This document shows positions 1 through 11,089 of a stretch of 64,000 bases of DNA, one piece after another; the stretch's first letter is position 1, and every line of letters begins with the position of its first letter. The notes under the pieces were generated by a model that made no database searches, was not told the DNA's origin, and worked only from the letters and a program-made list of their open reading frames with translations. The stretch covers positions 1,178,001-1,242,000 of the forward strand of contig NZ_AP012322.1 of the NCBI RefSeq assembly GCF_001025155.1. The letters run 5' to 3'. Source of the stretch: Bifidobacterium angulatum DSM 20098 = JCM 7096 (lineage in GTDB: Bacteria > Actinomycetota > Actinomycetes > Actinomycetales > Bifidobacteriaceae). The position numbers and the translations under genes are program-made.

Positions 1-18
1 GCCACCGAGGCCGAATAA
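1..18 (+). CDS. Possible 3' tail of a plus-strand gene cut by the window edge
   Basis: Reading from base 1, the frame gives Ala-Thr-Glu-Ala-Glu and a TAA stop at 16-18. An acidic tail of this kind is common at protein C-termini, and the bases that follow look non-coding. The gene would converge on ychF. Five codons cannot identify a product, so the call is weak. Confidence 0.25.
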   Translation, partial: ATEAE

Positions 19-74
19 TAAAACACACATTATGCTGCTGCAGCAGCCAGTCCTTGCAGAACAATGTCATGACA

Positions 75-158
75 AAGGCCTGAGAAAACGACTTCTCAGG
101 CCTTATCCGTGCCGCTCCTCAGTCGCTTGTAGCGACAGCTCCCCTCAAAGAGGGGAGC
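75..158. terminator. Two hairpins downstream of ychF
   Basis: Bases 75-86 pair perfectly with 93-104 (12 bp, six-base loop). Bases 138-146 pair with 150-158 (9 bp, AAA loop). On the minus strand the outer hairpin runs into TTTG. They sit between ychF and the plus-strand tail at base 18, so they probably stop transcription from both sides. Confidence 0.6.
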
Positions 159-169
159 CAGAGAAACAC

Positions 170-1264
<1,095 letters not shown>

Positions 1265-1481
1265 GGTTCCCAACCATACAACCACCGGCCTATGAACCTG
1301 TTCGCACCGAGCCGCTGCCGTGTTGTGCCGGCAGGCCAATGATGGCCGTATCCGGCACCGCCCGATCTCGAGTCGGTTCCTTGTCGAATTCCCCTATCCG
1401 ACCTGCAGAACGCGTCTCATGCTCAATCTGGCGAATGAGCGGCACCGGATTCCTTGCTGAACGGGGTGGTAACGGCCACCG

Positions 1482-2282
1482 TCACTGTTCAATCGCGTCG
1501 ACGGCCTTGATGATCGCGCCACGGAACGCGCTCTCCTCCAGCGAGGCGACACCTTTGATGGTGGTGCCGCCAGGCGAGCATACGGCATCCTTCATGGCAC
1601 CCGGGTGTGTTTCCGTGGCGAGATACAGAGCACCCACACCTTCCACCATCTTCGCAGCCAAACGATATGCCGTGGCACGCTGCAAACCGTATTTCACACC
1701 GGCGTCGGCGAGCGCTTCGATGTACATGTCGGTGAAGGCGGGCGCGCATCCGGCCACGCACATGGCGATGCCCATGTGTGCGGAGTCGACGCGTTCGATG
1801 AGGCTGATCGGCGCGAACAGCTGTTCGAATATTTCGGTCTGCGTCTCGCTGAGCGTGTTGTCGGATTCGGTGACGAGCACGCCTTTGCCTACGGCCATTG
1901 GCGTGTTCGGGATGGTGCATTGGATGTGCACGGCGTCGAACTGTTCGCCGAATAGATAACGGTATTTATTGAGATCCCAGCCTGCTGCGATGGAGACGAC
2001 GAATTTGCTGCTTTGGGCGAGCTTGGCGACGATGGGGCCGATTACGTCTTCGATCTGGTAGGGCTTGATGGCGATGACGACCACGTCGGCGGCGTCGGCT
2101 ACTTCCGCGGCGGTGTGTACGGCTCGGATGCCGAATTTGGCGGCGTTGCGTTCGAGTTTGTCGTAGTGGGCGGCGCAGGCGACGATGTGTTCGCCGTCCA
2201 GTACGCCGGCGTCCACCATGCCTTGTGCGATGGCCTGCGCCATGTTGCCGTATCCGATGAATCCGATGGTGTGGTTGTTCAT
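1482..2282 (-). CDS. proC: Pyrroline-5-carboxylate reductase
   Basis: ProC catalyses the last step of proline synthesis, the NAD(P)H-dependent reduction of 1-pyrroline-5-carboxylate. The 266-residue protein starts with a Rossmann fingerprint, IGFIGYGNMAQAIAQG. Near the C-terminus it has SPGGTTIKGVASLEE, the hallmark that shapes the dimer active site. The ATG at 2282 is preceded by GGAAGGAAA, a good ribosome binding site. It lies 87 bp downstream of the prolyl aminopeptidase gene in the same direction, so the two may be cotranscribed. That would link proline released from peptides with proline made de novo, which is my inference from position. Confidence 0.93.
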   Translation of the reverse strand: MNNHTIGFIGYGNMAQAIAQGMVDAGVLDGEHIVACAAHYDKLERNAAKFGIRAVHTAAEVADAADVVVIAIKPYQIEDVIGPIVAKLAQSSKFVVSIAAGWDLNKYRYLFGEQFDAVHIQCTIPNTPMAVGKGVLVTESDNTLSETQTEIFEQLFAPISLIERVDSAHMGIAMCVAGCAPAFTDMYIEALADAGVKYGLQRATAYRLAAKMVEGVGALYLATETHPGAMKDAVCSPGGTTIKGVASLEESAFRGAIIKAVDAIEQ

Positions 2283-2369
2283 GGGGTTTCCTTCCCTGCT
2301 TCCTGTTGCAGGAAGCAATGGTTCGTGTTGCGTCTGCCGGTTCGGCAGCGGGTTATGTGCTTAAGGGGA

Positions 2370-3707
2370 TTAGAACAGTTCCTCCAGGTCGCCGCGGTTC
2401 AGCGCTTCCGTGTAGAGGTGTTTGAACACCGTGCTGCCGTGTAGTCCGTCGTGTTCGAATTCGTTGGTGGTCCAGTAGTGCGAGTTGCCCACGCGCGAGA
2501 GGGTGTCGAGTTGCAGCCCGGAGTCGACGTACATGTCGTCGAAGTATACGGCGGCCTGCAGTGGCACCTCGTTGCGTGCCAGCTGGTCCGCGTCGTAGAT
2601 CGTGCCGAAATGCGTGCTTTCCATCAGCACGTCCATGGCCGGCTTGAAGGGGCGGAGTGCCGCCTCCTGTTCGAACATCCATGGGAACATCGCTTCGCCG
2701 GTGAAGTTGAGAGGACGCTCCCCCGCATCGAATTCCGGATGCTCGTCACGTACACGCTGCGCGGCCCAACGAATAGGCGTTTCCAGTTCGCCGTTGGCGT
2801 AGATGAACTCCTGTAGCGGCCAGTACAACGGACGGGAGGCGGTGGCGTCCATGACCTTGGCGAGGAATTCGTCGGAGAGCTCGGAATCGGCGGATGCGGA
2901 GCCGTCGCCGTCAAGGAAGGCGTCGTCAAGAATCCAGTGGACGCGTTCGAAGCTTGGTTTCATGCCGAAATCGGAGCCGAGCATCTGGAAGCGTTCGACG
3001 GTGAGCGGATCACCGTTGGGCAGGCTCACGGGTTCGGCGTCGAGCTTGTCGGCGATGATGGCCGCACGCTCGACGTCCTGTGGGTAGCGCTTGTAGAATT
3101 GCGCGGTTTTGCGGGCCATGCGCGGGAACGTATGACGGTACACGTCGGTCGCATCGGCGGGAACATGCGGAATGCCACCCGTGGTGAAACTGGCGATAAC
3201 TCCTTGCGGGAACAGCGAGAGATACGTCAACGTCAGGAATCCGCCGTAGCTTTGACCAAGCGTGACCCACTGCTTGCCGCCGAATTCGGTGCGACGCAGA
3301 TGTTCGAAGTCGCGCACGATGGAGTCCGCGAGGAAATGCTTAAGATATGCGGCGCCTTGCATGCCGTCCATACGGTTCATGATGTGCGTGTCGACGCGGG
3401 AGGAACGCCCGGTGCCACGCTGGTCAGGCAGAATCACACGGAAATGCTTGATGGCCTCTTCGATCCACCCGTCGGAACTTGGGCTGAGCGGACGCGGGCC
3501 GGAACCGCCAGGACCGCCCTGCAAAAACACGAGCAACGGCAGATCATCATGCACATGTTCGGGAGCGGTGACCACACGGTAGAACAGGCTGATCGATTCG
3601 CCATCGAACCCATGCCCCGGCTCATGACCTGTCCAATCCAACGGCACCTTGATGGAACGATCTTCAATATGCAATCCGGGCACGTAGTATTCGCTCAGCA
3701 ACGTCAT
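2370..3707 (-). CDS. pip: Prolyl aminopeptidase (proline iminopeptidase), family S33
   Basis: This alpha/beta hydrolase removes N-terminal proline from peptides in the cytoplasm; no signal peptide is visible. Evidence is the oxyanion-hole segment LQGGPGGSGPRP (about residues 62-73), the nucleophile elbow GQSYGG (151-156, Ser153) and a late EHDGLHG segment that supplies the catalytic His. At 445 residues it is longer than the common type of about 310 residues and resembles the larger S33 clade with an extended cap domain. The start at 3707 follows GAAAGGTG. The gene is divergent from the sensor kinase and is followed by proC. Confidence 0.88.
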   Translation of the reverse strand: MTLLSEYYVPGLHIEDRSIKVPLDWTGHEPGHGFDGESISLFYRVVTAPEHVHDDLPLLVFLQGGPGGSGPRPLSPSSDGWIEEAIKHFRVILPDQRGTGRSSRVDTHIMNRMDGMQGAAYLKHFLADSIVRDFEHLRRTEFGGKQWVTLGQSYGGFLTLTYLSLFPQGVIASFTTGGIPHVPADATDVYRHTFPRMARKTAQFYKRYPQDVERAAIIADKLDAEPVSLPNGDPLTVERFQMLGSDFGMKPSFERVHWILDDAFLDGDGSASADSELSDEFLAKVMDATASRPLYWPLQEFIYANGELETPIRWAAQRVRDEHPEFDAGERPLNFTGEAMFPWMFEQEAALRPFKPAMDVLMESTHFGTIYDADQLARNEVPLQAAVYFDDMYVDSGLQLDTLSRVGNSHYWTTNEFEHDGLHGSTVFKHLYTEALNRGDLEELF

Positions 3708-3884
3708 GCATTCACCTTTCCCTTGGCATCATCGGCATGTTCAATGCGGGTAGTGACTTTTTGATGGCTTCCATCCCACCCACATGCGGAGACAACCTTA
3801 CCTCACAAAAGCGGCTTTATCTTACCGCTATTTCATTCCTGCGCATGATGGCGTCACAGCATATCTGGCGCTAGGGTGGAACGT

Positions 3885-6494
3885 ATGTCGAATCTCAAGC
3901 AGCGTCTCTTGTCATGGATGCATGGCCATGTCTTCGCAGGCGATCTCATCATCACGCTTGTTATAGGTGTTCTGCTGTTCGGCGTGACCGGCAGCATCAC
4001 CTATAATCCGGGATTGCTGTTTGACCTTAAGCCTTCCACACAGATGGCATGGGAAGCGGCAATGCTTATTCCGCTGCTGATCCGTCGATGGTGGCCGCAG
4101 ACCGGAGCGTTGCTCTGCGTGGCATTGACCTTGGCGCATCTCATATTCGGCCCCTGCCTGTTGGGCGCCGATATTCTGGCATTGTTCATGCTGTATTCAG
4201 TGATCGTCTACGGCAATCCCAAAAACACGAAAGCCTTCATTACTCTGGCGTTGACCATCGGTCTTCTGGCTTCGGCGCTGATAGCATGGACCATGACCAA
4301 TGGACCACTGCTCACCGGAGGCAAAGTGCATACATGGAGCAGCTGGAACGGCCCAAATCCGAATGACATTATGGTCACGGAAGACACTCTCGGTTCCATC
4401 TACACAGGAACATCCATGTCGAAAGTCGCCGACATGATGGCGCAATACATGCTGGTACTGACGCCGATTTTCGAAGTATGCATTATTTCCACCGTCATTG
4501 TAGCGTTCTGGCAGCGTGCCCGTCTGGCAACCATTCGCATGATGCGGGAACGCAATGAGGCAATCGCCGCGCGAGACCAGAATGAACGCGATATCGCCGC
4601 GTTGGCGGAACGCGCACGCATCGCACGTGACATGCACGATGTGGTGGCGCACACCCTGTCGATCATCATCGTGCAGTCCGACGGCGGTCGCTATGCAGGC
4701 ACGCATGATCCCGCGGTGGCCAGAAACACCATGGAAACGATTCGACACGAATCGGAACGCGCACTGCATGACATGCAACGTCTTCTGGGAGTATTCGGGG
4801 GTTCACCGCACGCCGATTATAACGATATCGGCAATCTTGTGGAACAAGCGCAACACGTCTCCCCCGACATTCGAATCCGACGGAATATCACCGGCACCGC
4901 CAGCCCAGAACAACTCAGCGAACAAGCCTCGATAGCTTCCTACCATGTAGTGCAGGAGGCGCTGACGAATATCCGCAAGTATGCGGGGCCGCACGTCGAT
5001 GTACATATTGAAGAGTTATGGAACAACGGTTTGCTCACTGTGACCATCACCGACAATGGTCATGGCGCGGCGGCCAATATCGATGGGCATACGCCAGGTT
5101 ACGGCCTGCTGGGCATGAAAGAACGCATCGAATCGGCCGGAGGCTCATTGCAGGCTGGCCCCCGACTCGGCGGAGGCTTCGAAGTCATGGCCACCCTGCC
5201 TTACGGCGGTAAAGAACAGGTGACAGACGAAACCGGCGAACAGTATGCCTCGGAACAGTCCGAATCGTGCAACATAACTGCCATATCCAGCACAGCGAAA
5301 TTATCCGACGAAGCAATCGCACCTCACACAGTCGTCAACATATCGGCGCGAATCCCGGATCAACCATCGGAGCAGACGCAGGAAACCAACCAACCGACCG
5401 GTCGCGATCATCGTTCGAACGCCCTGCAACATTTGCGCATCACCGCACCCAATCTGCATGATTTGCTCAAATCGTTGAAACTGAAATCCGTGGAACCTGC
5501 AAATACATCCAATGTGCGAGGGCTGAATTGGGTGGAGCGTGTTTCCGCGTGGACGCAGCATCATTATGTGCTCATGGATACCGTTGGTGCCGTGGCATTG
5601 GTCACGCTGCTGAATCGCATGTCGATCACGCTCTTTTTTGATGGTTCATCTCATGCGCAGCTCTCACATGCGATCGCCGCATGCTGCTTGCTGGCGCTGG
5701 CTCTTCGACGCAGGTTCCCCGAGACTTGCGCGCTTATTGTGTTCGTATTGTCGGTTGTGCAATTGGTGTTTTTGGGATCGATTGAGGTCGGGCACATCGT
5801 AGCGTCGCTGTGCGCACTGTATTCAGCCGTATTGTATGGGCGTGAACACGCATGGCGTTGGACCGGTCTTGCCGCTGTCACCTGTTCAGCTCTGATGGGC
5901 TTGAAAATCGCAGCCGACCAACATGGATACACTACCTTGTTCGACGCCATCGCCGCTTCCGTGGGCTTGACAAAACCGGTTTCAGCCACGGCAAGTAGTG
6001 GTGCAGCGTTCTTTACCGGCGTTATGTATACGGTTGCGGTGTTGATGCTGTGCGCCGGCATTATGGCGTGGGCACGTTGGGCTCGTTCCAGTGATTCCAA
6101 CGCACTGGTGTTGCAGGCGCGAGAGGAAGCGCTGGTGGCCGAGCAGGAGAAACAGCGTATTCTCGCGGCGAATATGGAACGTGACCGTATCAGTGCCAGC
6201 ATTCAGGCTGAGGTCACTGCCACGTTGAACAGCGTGATCAACCAAGCCGTCGATGGCATTCGCATGTTGGATCGCGCCGAAACACAAGGCAAGGAGCCAA
6301 CCGCCGACGAGATTTCCACAGCGTTCAAAGCCATTGGAGAACAGGGGCGTGCCGCGCTTAAGCGTATGCGCGAACTGCTTGGCGTGCTTCGTGAGACTGG
6401 TTTCAGCGATGACGCTCATGCCGGTAGCGCGAGCGAACTGCAGTTGAGGCCTGCAGCACCGCTGGAGGAGCAGCTGCAGCGCGTGTCTCGATAG
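3885..6494 (+). CDS. Double-module membrane sensor kinase, second module degenerate
   Basis: The 869-residue protein contains two kinase-like halves. The first half has about five membrane segments, a coiled linker, and a HisKA_3 dimerisation box RIARDMHDVVAHTLS with the phosphoacceptor His251. An HATPase_c domain follows (N box QEALTNIRKYA, G1 DNGHG, G2 GYGLLGMKER), ending near residue 445. After a polar linker a second multi-pass membrane region begins (about 570-735). It is followed by another coil and DHp-like helix, RDRISASIQAEVTATLNS, where Gln774 replaces the His and no ATPase domain follows. The second half therefore cannot autophosphorylate and may sense, dimerise or inhibit. I chose the ATG at 3885 over the in-frame GTG at 3876 because AGGGTGGA serves only the former. 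The response regulator follows 75 bp downstream. Confidence 0.88.
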   Translation: MSNLKQRLLSWMHGHVFAGDLIITLVIGVLLFGVTGSITYNPGLLFDLKPSTQMAWEAAMLIPLLIRRWWPQTGALLCVALTLAHLIFGPCLLGADILALFMLYSVIVYGNPKNTKAFITLALTIGLLASALIAWTMTNGPLLTGGKVHTWSSWNGPNPNDIMVTEDTLGSIYTGTSMSKVADMMAQYMLVLTPIFEVCIISTVIVAFWQRARLATIRMMRERNEAIAARDQNERDIAALAERARIARDMHDVVAHTLSIIIVQSDGGRYAGTHDPAVARNTMETIRHESERALHDMQRLLGVFGGSPHADYNDIGNLVEQAQHVSPDIRIRRNITGTASPEQLSEQASIASYHVVQEALTNIRKYAGPHVDVHIEELWNNGLLTVTITDNGHGAAANIDGHTPGYGLLGMKERIESAGGSLQAGPRLGGGFEVMATLPYGGKEQVTDETGEQYASEQSESCNITAISSTAKLSDEAIAPHTVVNISARIPDQPSEQTQETNQPTGRDHRSNALQHLRITAPNLHDLLKSLKLKSVEPANTSNVRGLNWVERVSAWTQHHYVLMDTVGAVALVTLLNRMSITLFFDGSSHAQLSHAIAACCLLALALRRRFPETCALIVFVLSVVQLVFLGSIEVGHIVASLCALYSAVLYGREHAWRWTGLAAVTCSALMGLKIAADQHGYTTLFDAIAASVGLTKPVSATASSGAAFFTGVMYTVAVLMLCAGIMAWARWARSSDSNALVLQAREEALVAEQEKQRILAANMERDRISASIQAEVTATLNSVINQAVDGIRMLDRAETQGKEPTADEISTAFKAIGEQGRAALKRMRELLGVLRETGFSDDAHAGSASELQLRPAAPLEEQLQRVSR

Positions 6495-6569
6495 CCGGTT
6501 CAAGTTTTCAGGGAGATGTAAGGGTTTATTTTGCACTGTGAGCGGAACAATGCCGATAAGGTGGAGAGT

Positions 6570-7316
6570 ATGAGTGAAGAACAGAAGATTCATGTGGTCA
6601 TTGCCGATGATCAGGAATTGGTACGTGCCGGTTTTGCTATGGTGATCGGCTCCCAACCTGATATGGCGGTCGCGGCACAGGCTCGCGATGGTGCGGAAGC
6701 CATGGCGTTGGCGGAAACACTGCATCCTGATGTGGTGTTGATGGATGTGCGTATGCCAGGCATGGATGGTATTGAAGCGACTCGGCAGATCAGCGCGTTG
6801 CAGCATCGGTTCGCTGCCGATGGCACGAAATCAGAAGTCGCCCGTACCAAGGTGATTATTTTGACGACATTCGATTTGGATGAATATGTGATGGCGGCGA
6901 TCAATGCCGGAGCTTCGGGGTTCCTGCTGAAAGATACAGAACCGGAAACGTTGTTGAATTCGATTCGCACGGTCTTTCAAGGTAATGCGATTATCGCACC
7001 GTCCGCCACGAAACGCCTTATCGAGAAAATGATGGAAGGCGATTTCATGGCTGCGAATGTTGGTGCACATGGAAATTCCACTGCTTCTTCCACTTCTGAT
7101 TCGACGTACACCGATCCGGAATTAGATGAACTGACCGATCGCGAGCGCGAAGTGCTTATTGAGATCGCGCATGGATTGTCGAATCAGGAGATTGCCGACA
7201 AGCTTTTCATCAGCCTGACGACGGTGAAAACGCATGTGGCGCATATTCTGTCGAAAATCAATGCGCGAGACCGCGTCCAAGCCGTCGTGTTCGCCTATGA
7301 AAACCATCTCGTATAA
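6570..7316 (+). CDS. NarL/LuxR-family response regulator
   Basis: This is a 248-residue regulator with a receiver domain (acidic pair Asp13-Asp14, phosphoacceptor Asp59 in VVLMDVRMPGMDG) and a C-terminal LuxR helix-turn-helix (LTDREREVLIEIAHGLSNQE, then LFISLTTVKTHVAHILSKI). The receiver carries an insert of about 12 residues, HRFAADGTKSEVA, before the fourth strand. The start at 6570 follows AAGGTGGAG; an upstream in-frame codon at 6531 has no ribosome binding site. Its partner is almost certainly the kinase just upstream. The convergent ABC exporter is the likely target, by analogy with the usual coupling of HisKA_3 kinases to MacB-type exporters. A broken paralogue lies at 11.1-11.6 kb. 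Confidence 0.92.
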   Translation: MSEEQKIHVVIADDQELVRAGFAMVIGSQPDMAVAAQARDGAEAMALAETLHPDVVLMDVRMPGMDGIEATRQISALQHRFAADGTKSEVARTKVIILTTFDLDEYVMAAINAGASGFLLKDTEPETLLNSIRTVFQGNAIIAPSATKRLIEKMMEGDFMAANVGAHGNSTASSTSDSTYTDPELDELTDREREVLIEIAHGLSNQEIADKLFISLTTVKTHVAHILSKINARDRVQAVVFAYENHLV

Positions 7317-7345
7317 AACCTTCATAAAAACGCATTCAGGCAACA

Positions 7346-7377
7346 AAAAATGCTCCTTCTTCCGAAGGAGCATTTTA
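7346..7377. terminator. Bidirectional terminator between regulator and ABC permease
   Basis: GCTCCTTC at 7352-7359 pairs with GAAGGAGC at 7364-7371 around a TTCC loop. A-rich sequence lies on the left and TTTT on the right, so it can act on either strand. It separates two convergent genes. Confidence 0.85.
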
Positions 7378-7386
7378 TGTAGTGAT

Positions 7387-10029
7387 CTAGGCTTCCGCGA
7401 GCGCCTCAACCGGCGGCACCTTGGCCGCGCGGCGGGCGGGCGCGACACTGGCCAGCAATGCTGCCACAGCCGCCACGGCAAGCACAATGCCGTTGATTCC
7501 CCATTCAAACGGGAACACCACGGTGCCGTACAGACTGAACACCACGTATGCGCCCAGCCAGCCGAACAATGTGCCAAGTAGAATGCCGGCAAGGCCGGAT
7601 ACCACGGAGATGAGCAGCGCTTCGATGGCGAGTGACGCCCGCAGCTGGCCGCGGGTCATGCCGATGGCTCGCAGGGTGGCCGATTCGCGGGTGCGTTCGA
7701 TCACCGATAGGGACAGTGTGTTGGCCACGCCGATCAAGGCGACCAGTACCGCCACGGCGATCAGTCCCACCATAAGCATCATCATGGAGTCGATCATCTG
7801 TGCCCAGGTGATGCGTTCGGCGATCGGTCCGGTCACTGTCGCATCAGTGCTCTTTTCCAATGCGGCCTGCATGTCGTTGTAGATGCCGTCGACGGAAACT
7901 CCCGACTTGTCAGTATCTGCTTTGACCAGCAACACATGGGTGGCGGCATCAAGGTCACCATTGGTGAAATGACTTTCATCCACGAATCCGACAGCTTCAT
8001 ACTGTGCGGATACGCGACGGTAGTCGGCTTGGTTTGCTTGCAATGTCAGCGAACGCGTAGCGTCGCCGTCCTGGTTCCATTCGGTGGAGAAATCAGCCGT
8101 GCCGTTGGCGAACTGCAGCTCCTTGCCGGTTTGCGCATTGTATGTTGGCATGAGAACGCTATCACTGTCGATGGAGGCGTTACCCAAGTTGGCACGCATG
8201 ACCTGCTTGACCTGATCGATGTTCTTCACACCGACCAGCAATGCGGACGTAGGCCGGGTTCCATCCGCTTTCTCCAAGGTCACGGAAACCGCCGGCGCAT
8301 ACAACGTGTCGGACACGCCGTTGATGTCGGCTACATCCTTGGCCATTTGCTGGCTGATGTCATCGCCCATGGCCACGATGTCGACGCTATAACGGGTGGC
8401 GAGCGCACCATTCATAGTCTCTTTGGCGCTAGCGGCACCGGTTGCGATGGTGGAAACCAAGGTGACGCCGATGAGCAGAGCGGCACCGGTTGCTGCGATG
8501 CGTCGCGGATTCTTCTGAATGTTGGCGTGTGCAACTGTTGCGGAAGATCCTGTCAGTGAGGCCAGCGCTCCAGCACCCTTCATGAGGGTCGGCATCCAGA
8601 ACACCGCGGTGACCACCATGCCGAGGAACACCAGTGCAGCGCCGACGATGGCTATGAGCAGAATCATCGTGAATTGATCGCCGTTCGCTTCCTCGCCGCC
8701 ATTGGTGGCTTGTACCTGCCAGATGGAAAATACTGCCATGGCGATACCGACCACCACCATCAGAATACCGATTATGGCTCGAGTGAGACTGGAACGACGG
8801 TTGTCGGTCAGTTCAATCGGGCGCAATGCCTCCAATGGCGTCACCGCAGTAGCGGAACGTGCGGATCCCAAGGATGCGAGCACCGTCACCACAATACCGA
8901 AGAGAATAGGCACGACGGCGGCCTGCCAAGAGAAATTGAATCGCATACCCTCTTGCATGATGTCACTGACGCACATGCCCCACATGAGCAGACTTCCCAG
9001 TACCACGCCAAGCACGGATGCGACGAAGCCAAGCACTGCCGCTTCAAACAGCACGGAACCATACAGCTGGCCTTTCTTCGCGCCGATGGTGCGCAGCAAG
9101 GCGAGTGTGCGGCGGCGTTGCGCCACGAGCACTTGGAACGTGTTGGCGATCACCAGTGCCGCCACGAACATGGCAAGCACGCCGAAGCACATGAGGAATG
9201 TGGTGACGATGTTGGTTTGGTTGCCGGTTAAGGATTTGATGCTTTCGTCACTGACCTGCTGTCGCGGCATCAAATCGAAATGCTTTGGCAGCAACGCTTT
9301 CACACTGTTGATGGTTTTTGCGGATGCGCTGTTTCCATCCAAGGCAAGGTCGAGGTATACCGTTGTTGTTCCGGTGGTGTTGAAATCGCCTGTTCCCTGC
9401 ATTGCGGCAAGCAGATTGTTGGATCCTACAATCGCACCACCATAGTACGAGTAGGCACCGTTTGGATCGGAGGTGAGTCCGACCACGCGCACGTTGTCCG
9501 CTTTGGCTTTGCCATCGGCGCCTACCTCATATCGGGAGGTCAGGCTTACAGTGTCGCCAATGCCGACGTTCAGCTGTTTCGCCATGTCTTCCGGCAGTGC
9601 GACTTCGTTGGAGTCCTTCGGCTGGTCCCCTTCCGTAATGTTCACGGGGAGCATGTTCTTCTGTGCCGCGGTGGAGATAATCTCACCGCTGATGGTGCTG
9701 TCTCCCTTGGAAACACTGGCGCCGGTTTCCACCGAAGCGCGGACGCCGTCGACCCCTTCGATGCCGGCGATCTGGTCGAGATGGAAGTCGCCGACAGTGC
9801 TGGAGTACGCTTCGTTGAGTTCCTCATCACTCAGGTCGGAGCTGTTGACGGTCACCGCATAGTTGGCGTTTCCGAACATAGCGGTCAGCCGCCGTGTCAG
9901 GGAGTCGTTCATGGCATTGCCGAACAGGAAGGTGCTGGCGATGAACGCCGTGCCGATCATGATGGCGATACCTGCGGGTATGAGCATGCGCTTGGTTTTT
10001 CGCATGAGTTTCAAAGTGATGGACCACAT
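7387..10029 (-). CDS. MacB/FtsX-type ABC transporter permease, two FtsX domains
   Basis: The 880-residue protein has an N-terminal membrane helix (MLIPAGIAIMIGTAFIAST), a large extracytoplasmic domain of the MacB_PCD type (about residues 50-245), a first FtsX core, two central helices, a second extracytoplasmic domain and a C-terminal FtsX core. Both cores carry the family pattern of a long helix followed by RRRTLALLRTIGA or RTRESATLRAIGM. Such permeases do not form a substrate channel; they couple ATP use to export or removal of peptides and lipoproteins outside the membrane. The ATPase gene is 41 bp upstream in the same direction, making an operon. The C-terminal 70 residues are duplicated as a remnant at 16.9-17.1 kb. 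Confidence 0.9.
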   Translation of the reverse strand: MWSITLKLMRKTKRMLIPAGIAIMIGTAFIASTFLFGNAMNDSLTRRLTAMFGNANYAVTVNSSDLSDEELNEAYSSTVGDFHLDQIAGIEGVDGVRASVETGASVSKGDSTISGEIISTAAQKNMLPVNITEGDQPKDSNEVALPEDMAKQLNVGIGDTVSLTSRYEVGADGKAKADNVRVVGLTSDPNGAYSYYGGAIVGSNNLLAAMQGTGDFNTTGTTTVYLDLALDGNSASAKTINSVKALLPKHFDLMPRQQVSDESIKSLTGNQTNIVTTFLMCFGVLAMFVAALVIANTFQVLVAQRRRTLALLRTIGAKKGQLYGSVLFEAAVLGFVASVLGVVLGSLLMWGMCVSDIMQEGMRFNFSWQAAVVPILFGIVVTVLASLGSARSATAVTPLEALRPIELTDNRRSSLTRAIIGILMVVVGIAMAVFSIWQVQATNGGEEANGDQFTMILLIAIVGAALVFLGMVVTAVFWMPTLMKGAGALASLTGSSATVAHANIQKNPRRIAATGAALLIGVTLVSTIATGAASAKETMNGALATRYSVDIVAMGDDISQQMAKDVADINGVSDTLYAPAVSVTLEKADGTRPTSALLVGVKNIDQVKQVMRANLGNASIDSDSVLMPTYNAQTGKELQFANGTADFSTEWNQDGDATRSLTLQANQADYRRVSAQYEAVGFVDESHFTNGDLDAATHVLLVKADTDKSGVSVDGIYNDMQAALEKSTDATVTGPIAERITWAQMIDSMMMLMVGLIAVAVLVALIGVANTLSLSVIERTRESATLRAIGMTRGQLRASLAIEALLISVVSGLAGILLGTLFGWLGAYVVFSLYGTVVFPFEWGINGIVLAVAAVAALLASVAPARRAAKVPPVEALAEA

Positions 10030-10070
10030 GGTGAATTCTGTTCCCTTCTTCGAATGCTTCTACAGTGCGT

Positions 10071-10862
10071 TTAGTGGGAATGTCTCGCGGAAGCCGCATT
10101 CATTGTGGCGGCTTCGCGTTCCTTCATCAACAGTTCACTCATCTGGTCTGCTGTCGGATTGTTCACGTCCGTCACAATCTGGCCGTCGGCAAACACGAGC
10201 GCACGGTCGGCGTAAGACGCGGCGACCGCATCATGCGTGACCATGATGATGGTTTGGCCAAGTTCATTGACGGAACGTTTCAGGAAGCTCAGCACTTCGG
10301 CGCTTGATACGGAGTCAAGATTGCCGGTGGGCTCGTCTGCGAATACTAGTTTCGGTTTGGTGATCAATGCTCGTGCGATGGCCACACGCTGCTGTTGACC
10401 TCCCGATAGTTCGTTCGGACGATGATTGAGACGTTCCTTAAGACCAAGTGTCTCCACCAGCAGACGCAACCACTGTCGGTCGGGTTTCGCTCCAGCCAAG
10501 GTCAATGGCATGAGAATGTTCTGTTCGGCGGTGAACATCGGCAGCAGGTTGAAGCTTTGGAAGATGAATCCGATGTCGCGGCGGCGCAGCAACGTAAGCT
10601 GGTTGTCGTTCATGCGAGTCAGATCGTCGCCATTGAATATGATGTGCCCGCCGGTTGCGGAATCCAGTCCTGCCAACGTGTGCATCAACGTGGATTTGCC
10701 GGAACCAGAGGGTCCCATAATCGCCGTGAATTTTCCTTGTTCAAAAGCGACGTTGACGCCACGCAATGCATGCACCGTGTTATTCCCGGAACCGTAGTCC
10801 TTCACAAGATCCACGGTTGCAATGGCCGTATTGGTAGCTTTGATGGTGTCCCTGATATCCAT
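10071..10862 (-). CDS. ABC transporter ATPase, MacB/LolD type
   Basis: This is a 263-residue nucleotide-binding subunit. It has Walker A GPSGSGKST, the Q loop in GFIFQSFNLLPMFT, signature LSGGQQQRVAIARAL, Walker B KLVFADEPTGNLD and the switch His in IIMVTHDAVAA. The sequence order and the NLD after Walker B are typical of the LolD/MacB branch that pairs with FtsX permeases. A good ribosome binding site (AAAGGAATG) precedes the ATG at 10862. It is first in a two-gene operon with the permease. The C-terminal 20 residues are rich in Ala, Arg and His and probably disordered. Confidence 0.93.
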   Translation of the reverse strand: MDIRDTIKATNTAIATVDLVKDYGSGNNTVHALRGVNVAFEQGKFTAIMGPSGSGKSTLMHTLAGLDSATGGHIIFNGDDLTRMNDNQLTLLRRRDIGFIFQSFNLLPMFTAEQNILMPLTLAGAKPDRQWLRLLVETLGLKERLNHRPNELSGGQQQRVAIARALITKPKLVFADEPTGNLDSVSSAEVLSFLKRSVNELGQTIIMVTHDAVAASYADRALVFADGQIVTDVNNPTADQMSELLMKEREAATMNAASARHSH

Positions 10863-11089
10863 GCCGTCATTCCTTTCTTTGGATTACCTCCAAAATTACG
10901 GAAAAACAGCTGATTCAAATATCATGCGTTGGTCTGAATTATCATCTCATCCTTGAGAATGAGCAAAAATGAGACGCCTCATGCCATTGATTCATCAATC
11001 GTCGAAGAGCACACCATCCTGCGGAGGCTCAAGCCAATACGACTCTTTTCCACACTGACGGTGGATGCCCACCAGGTCTGTTCCATGCC

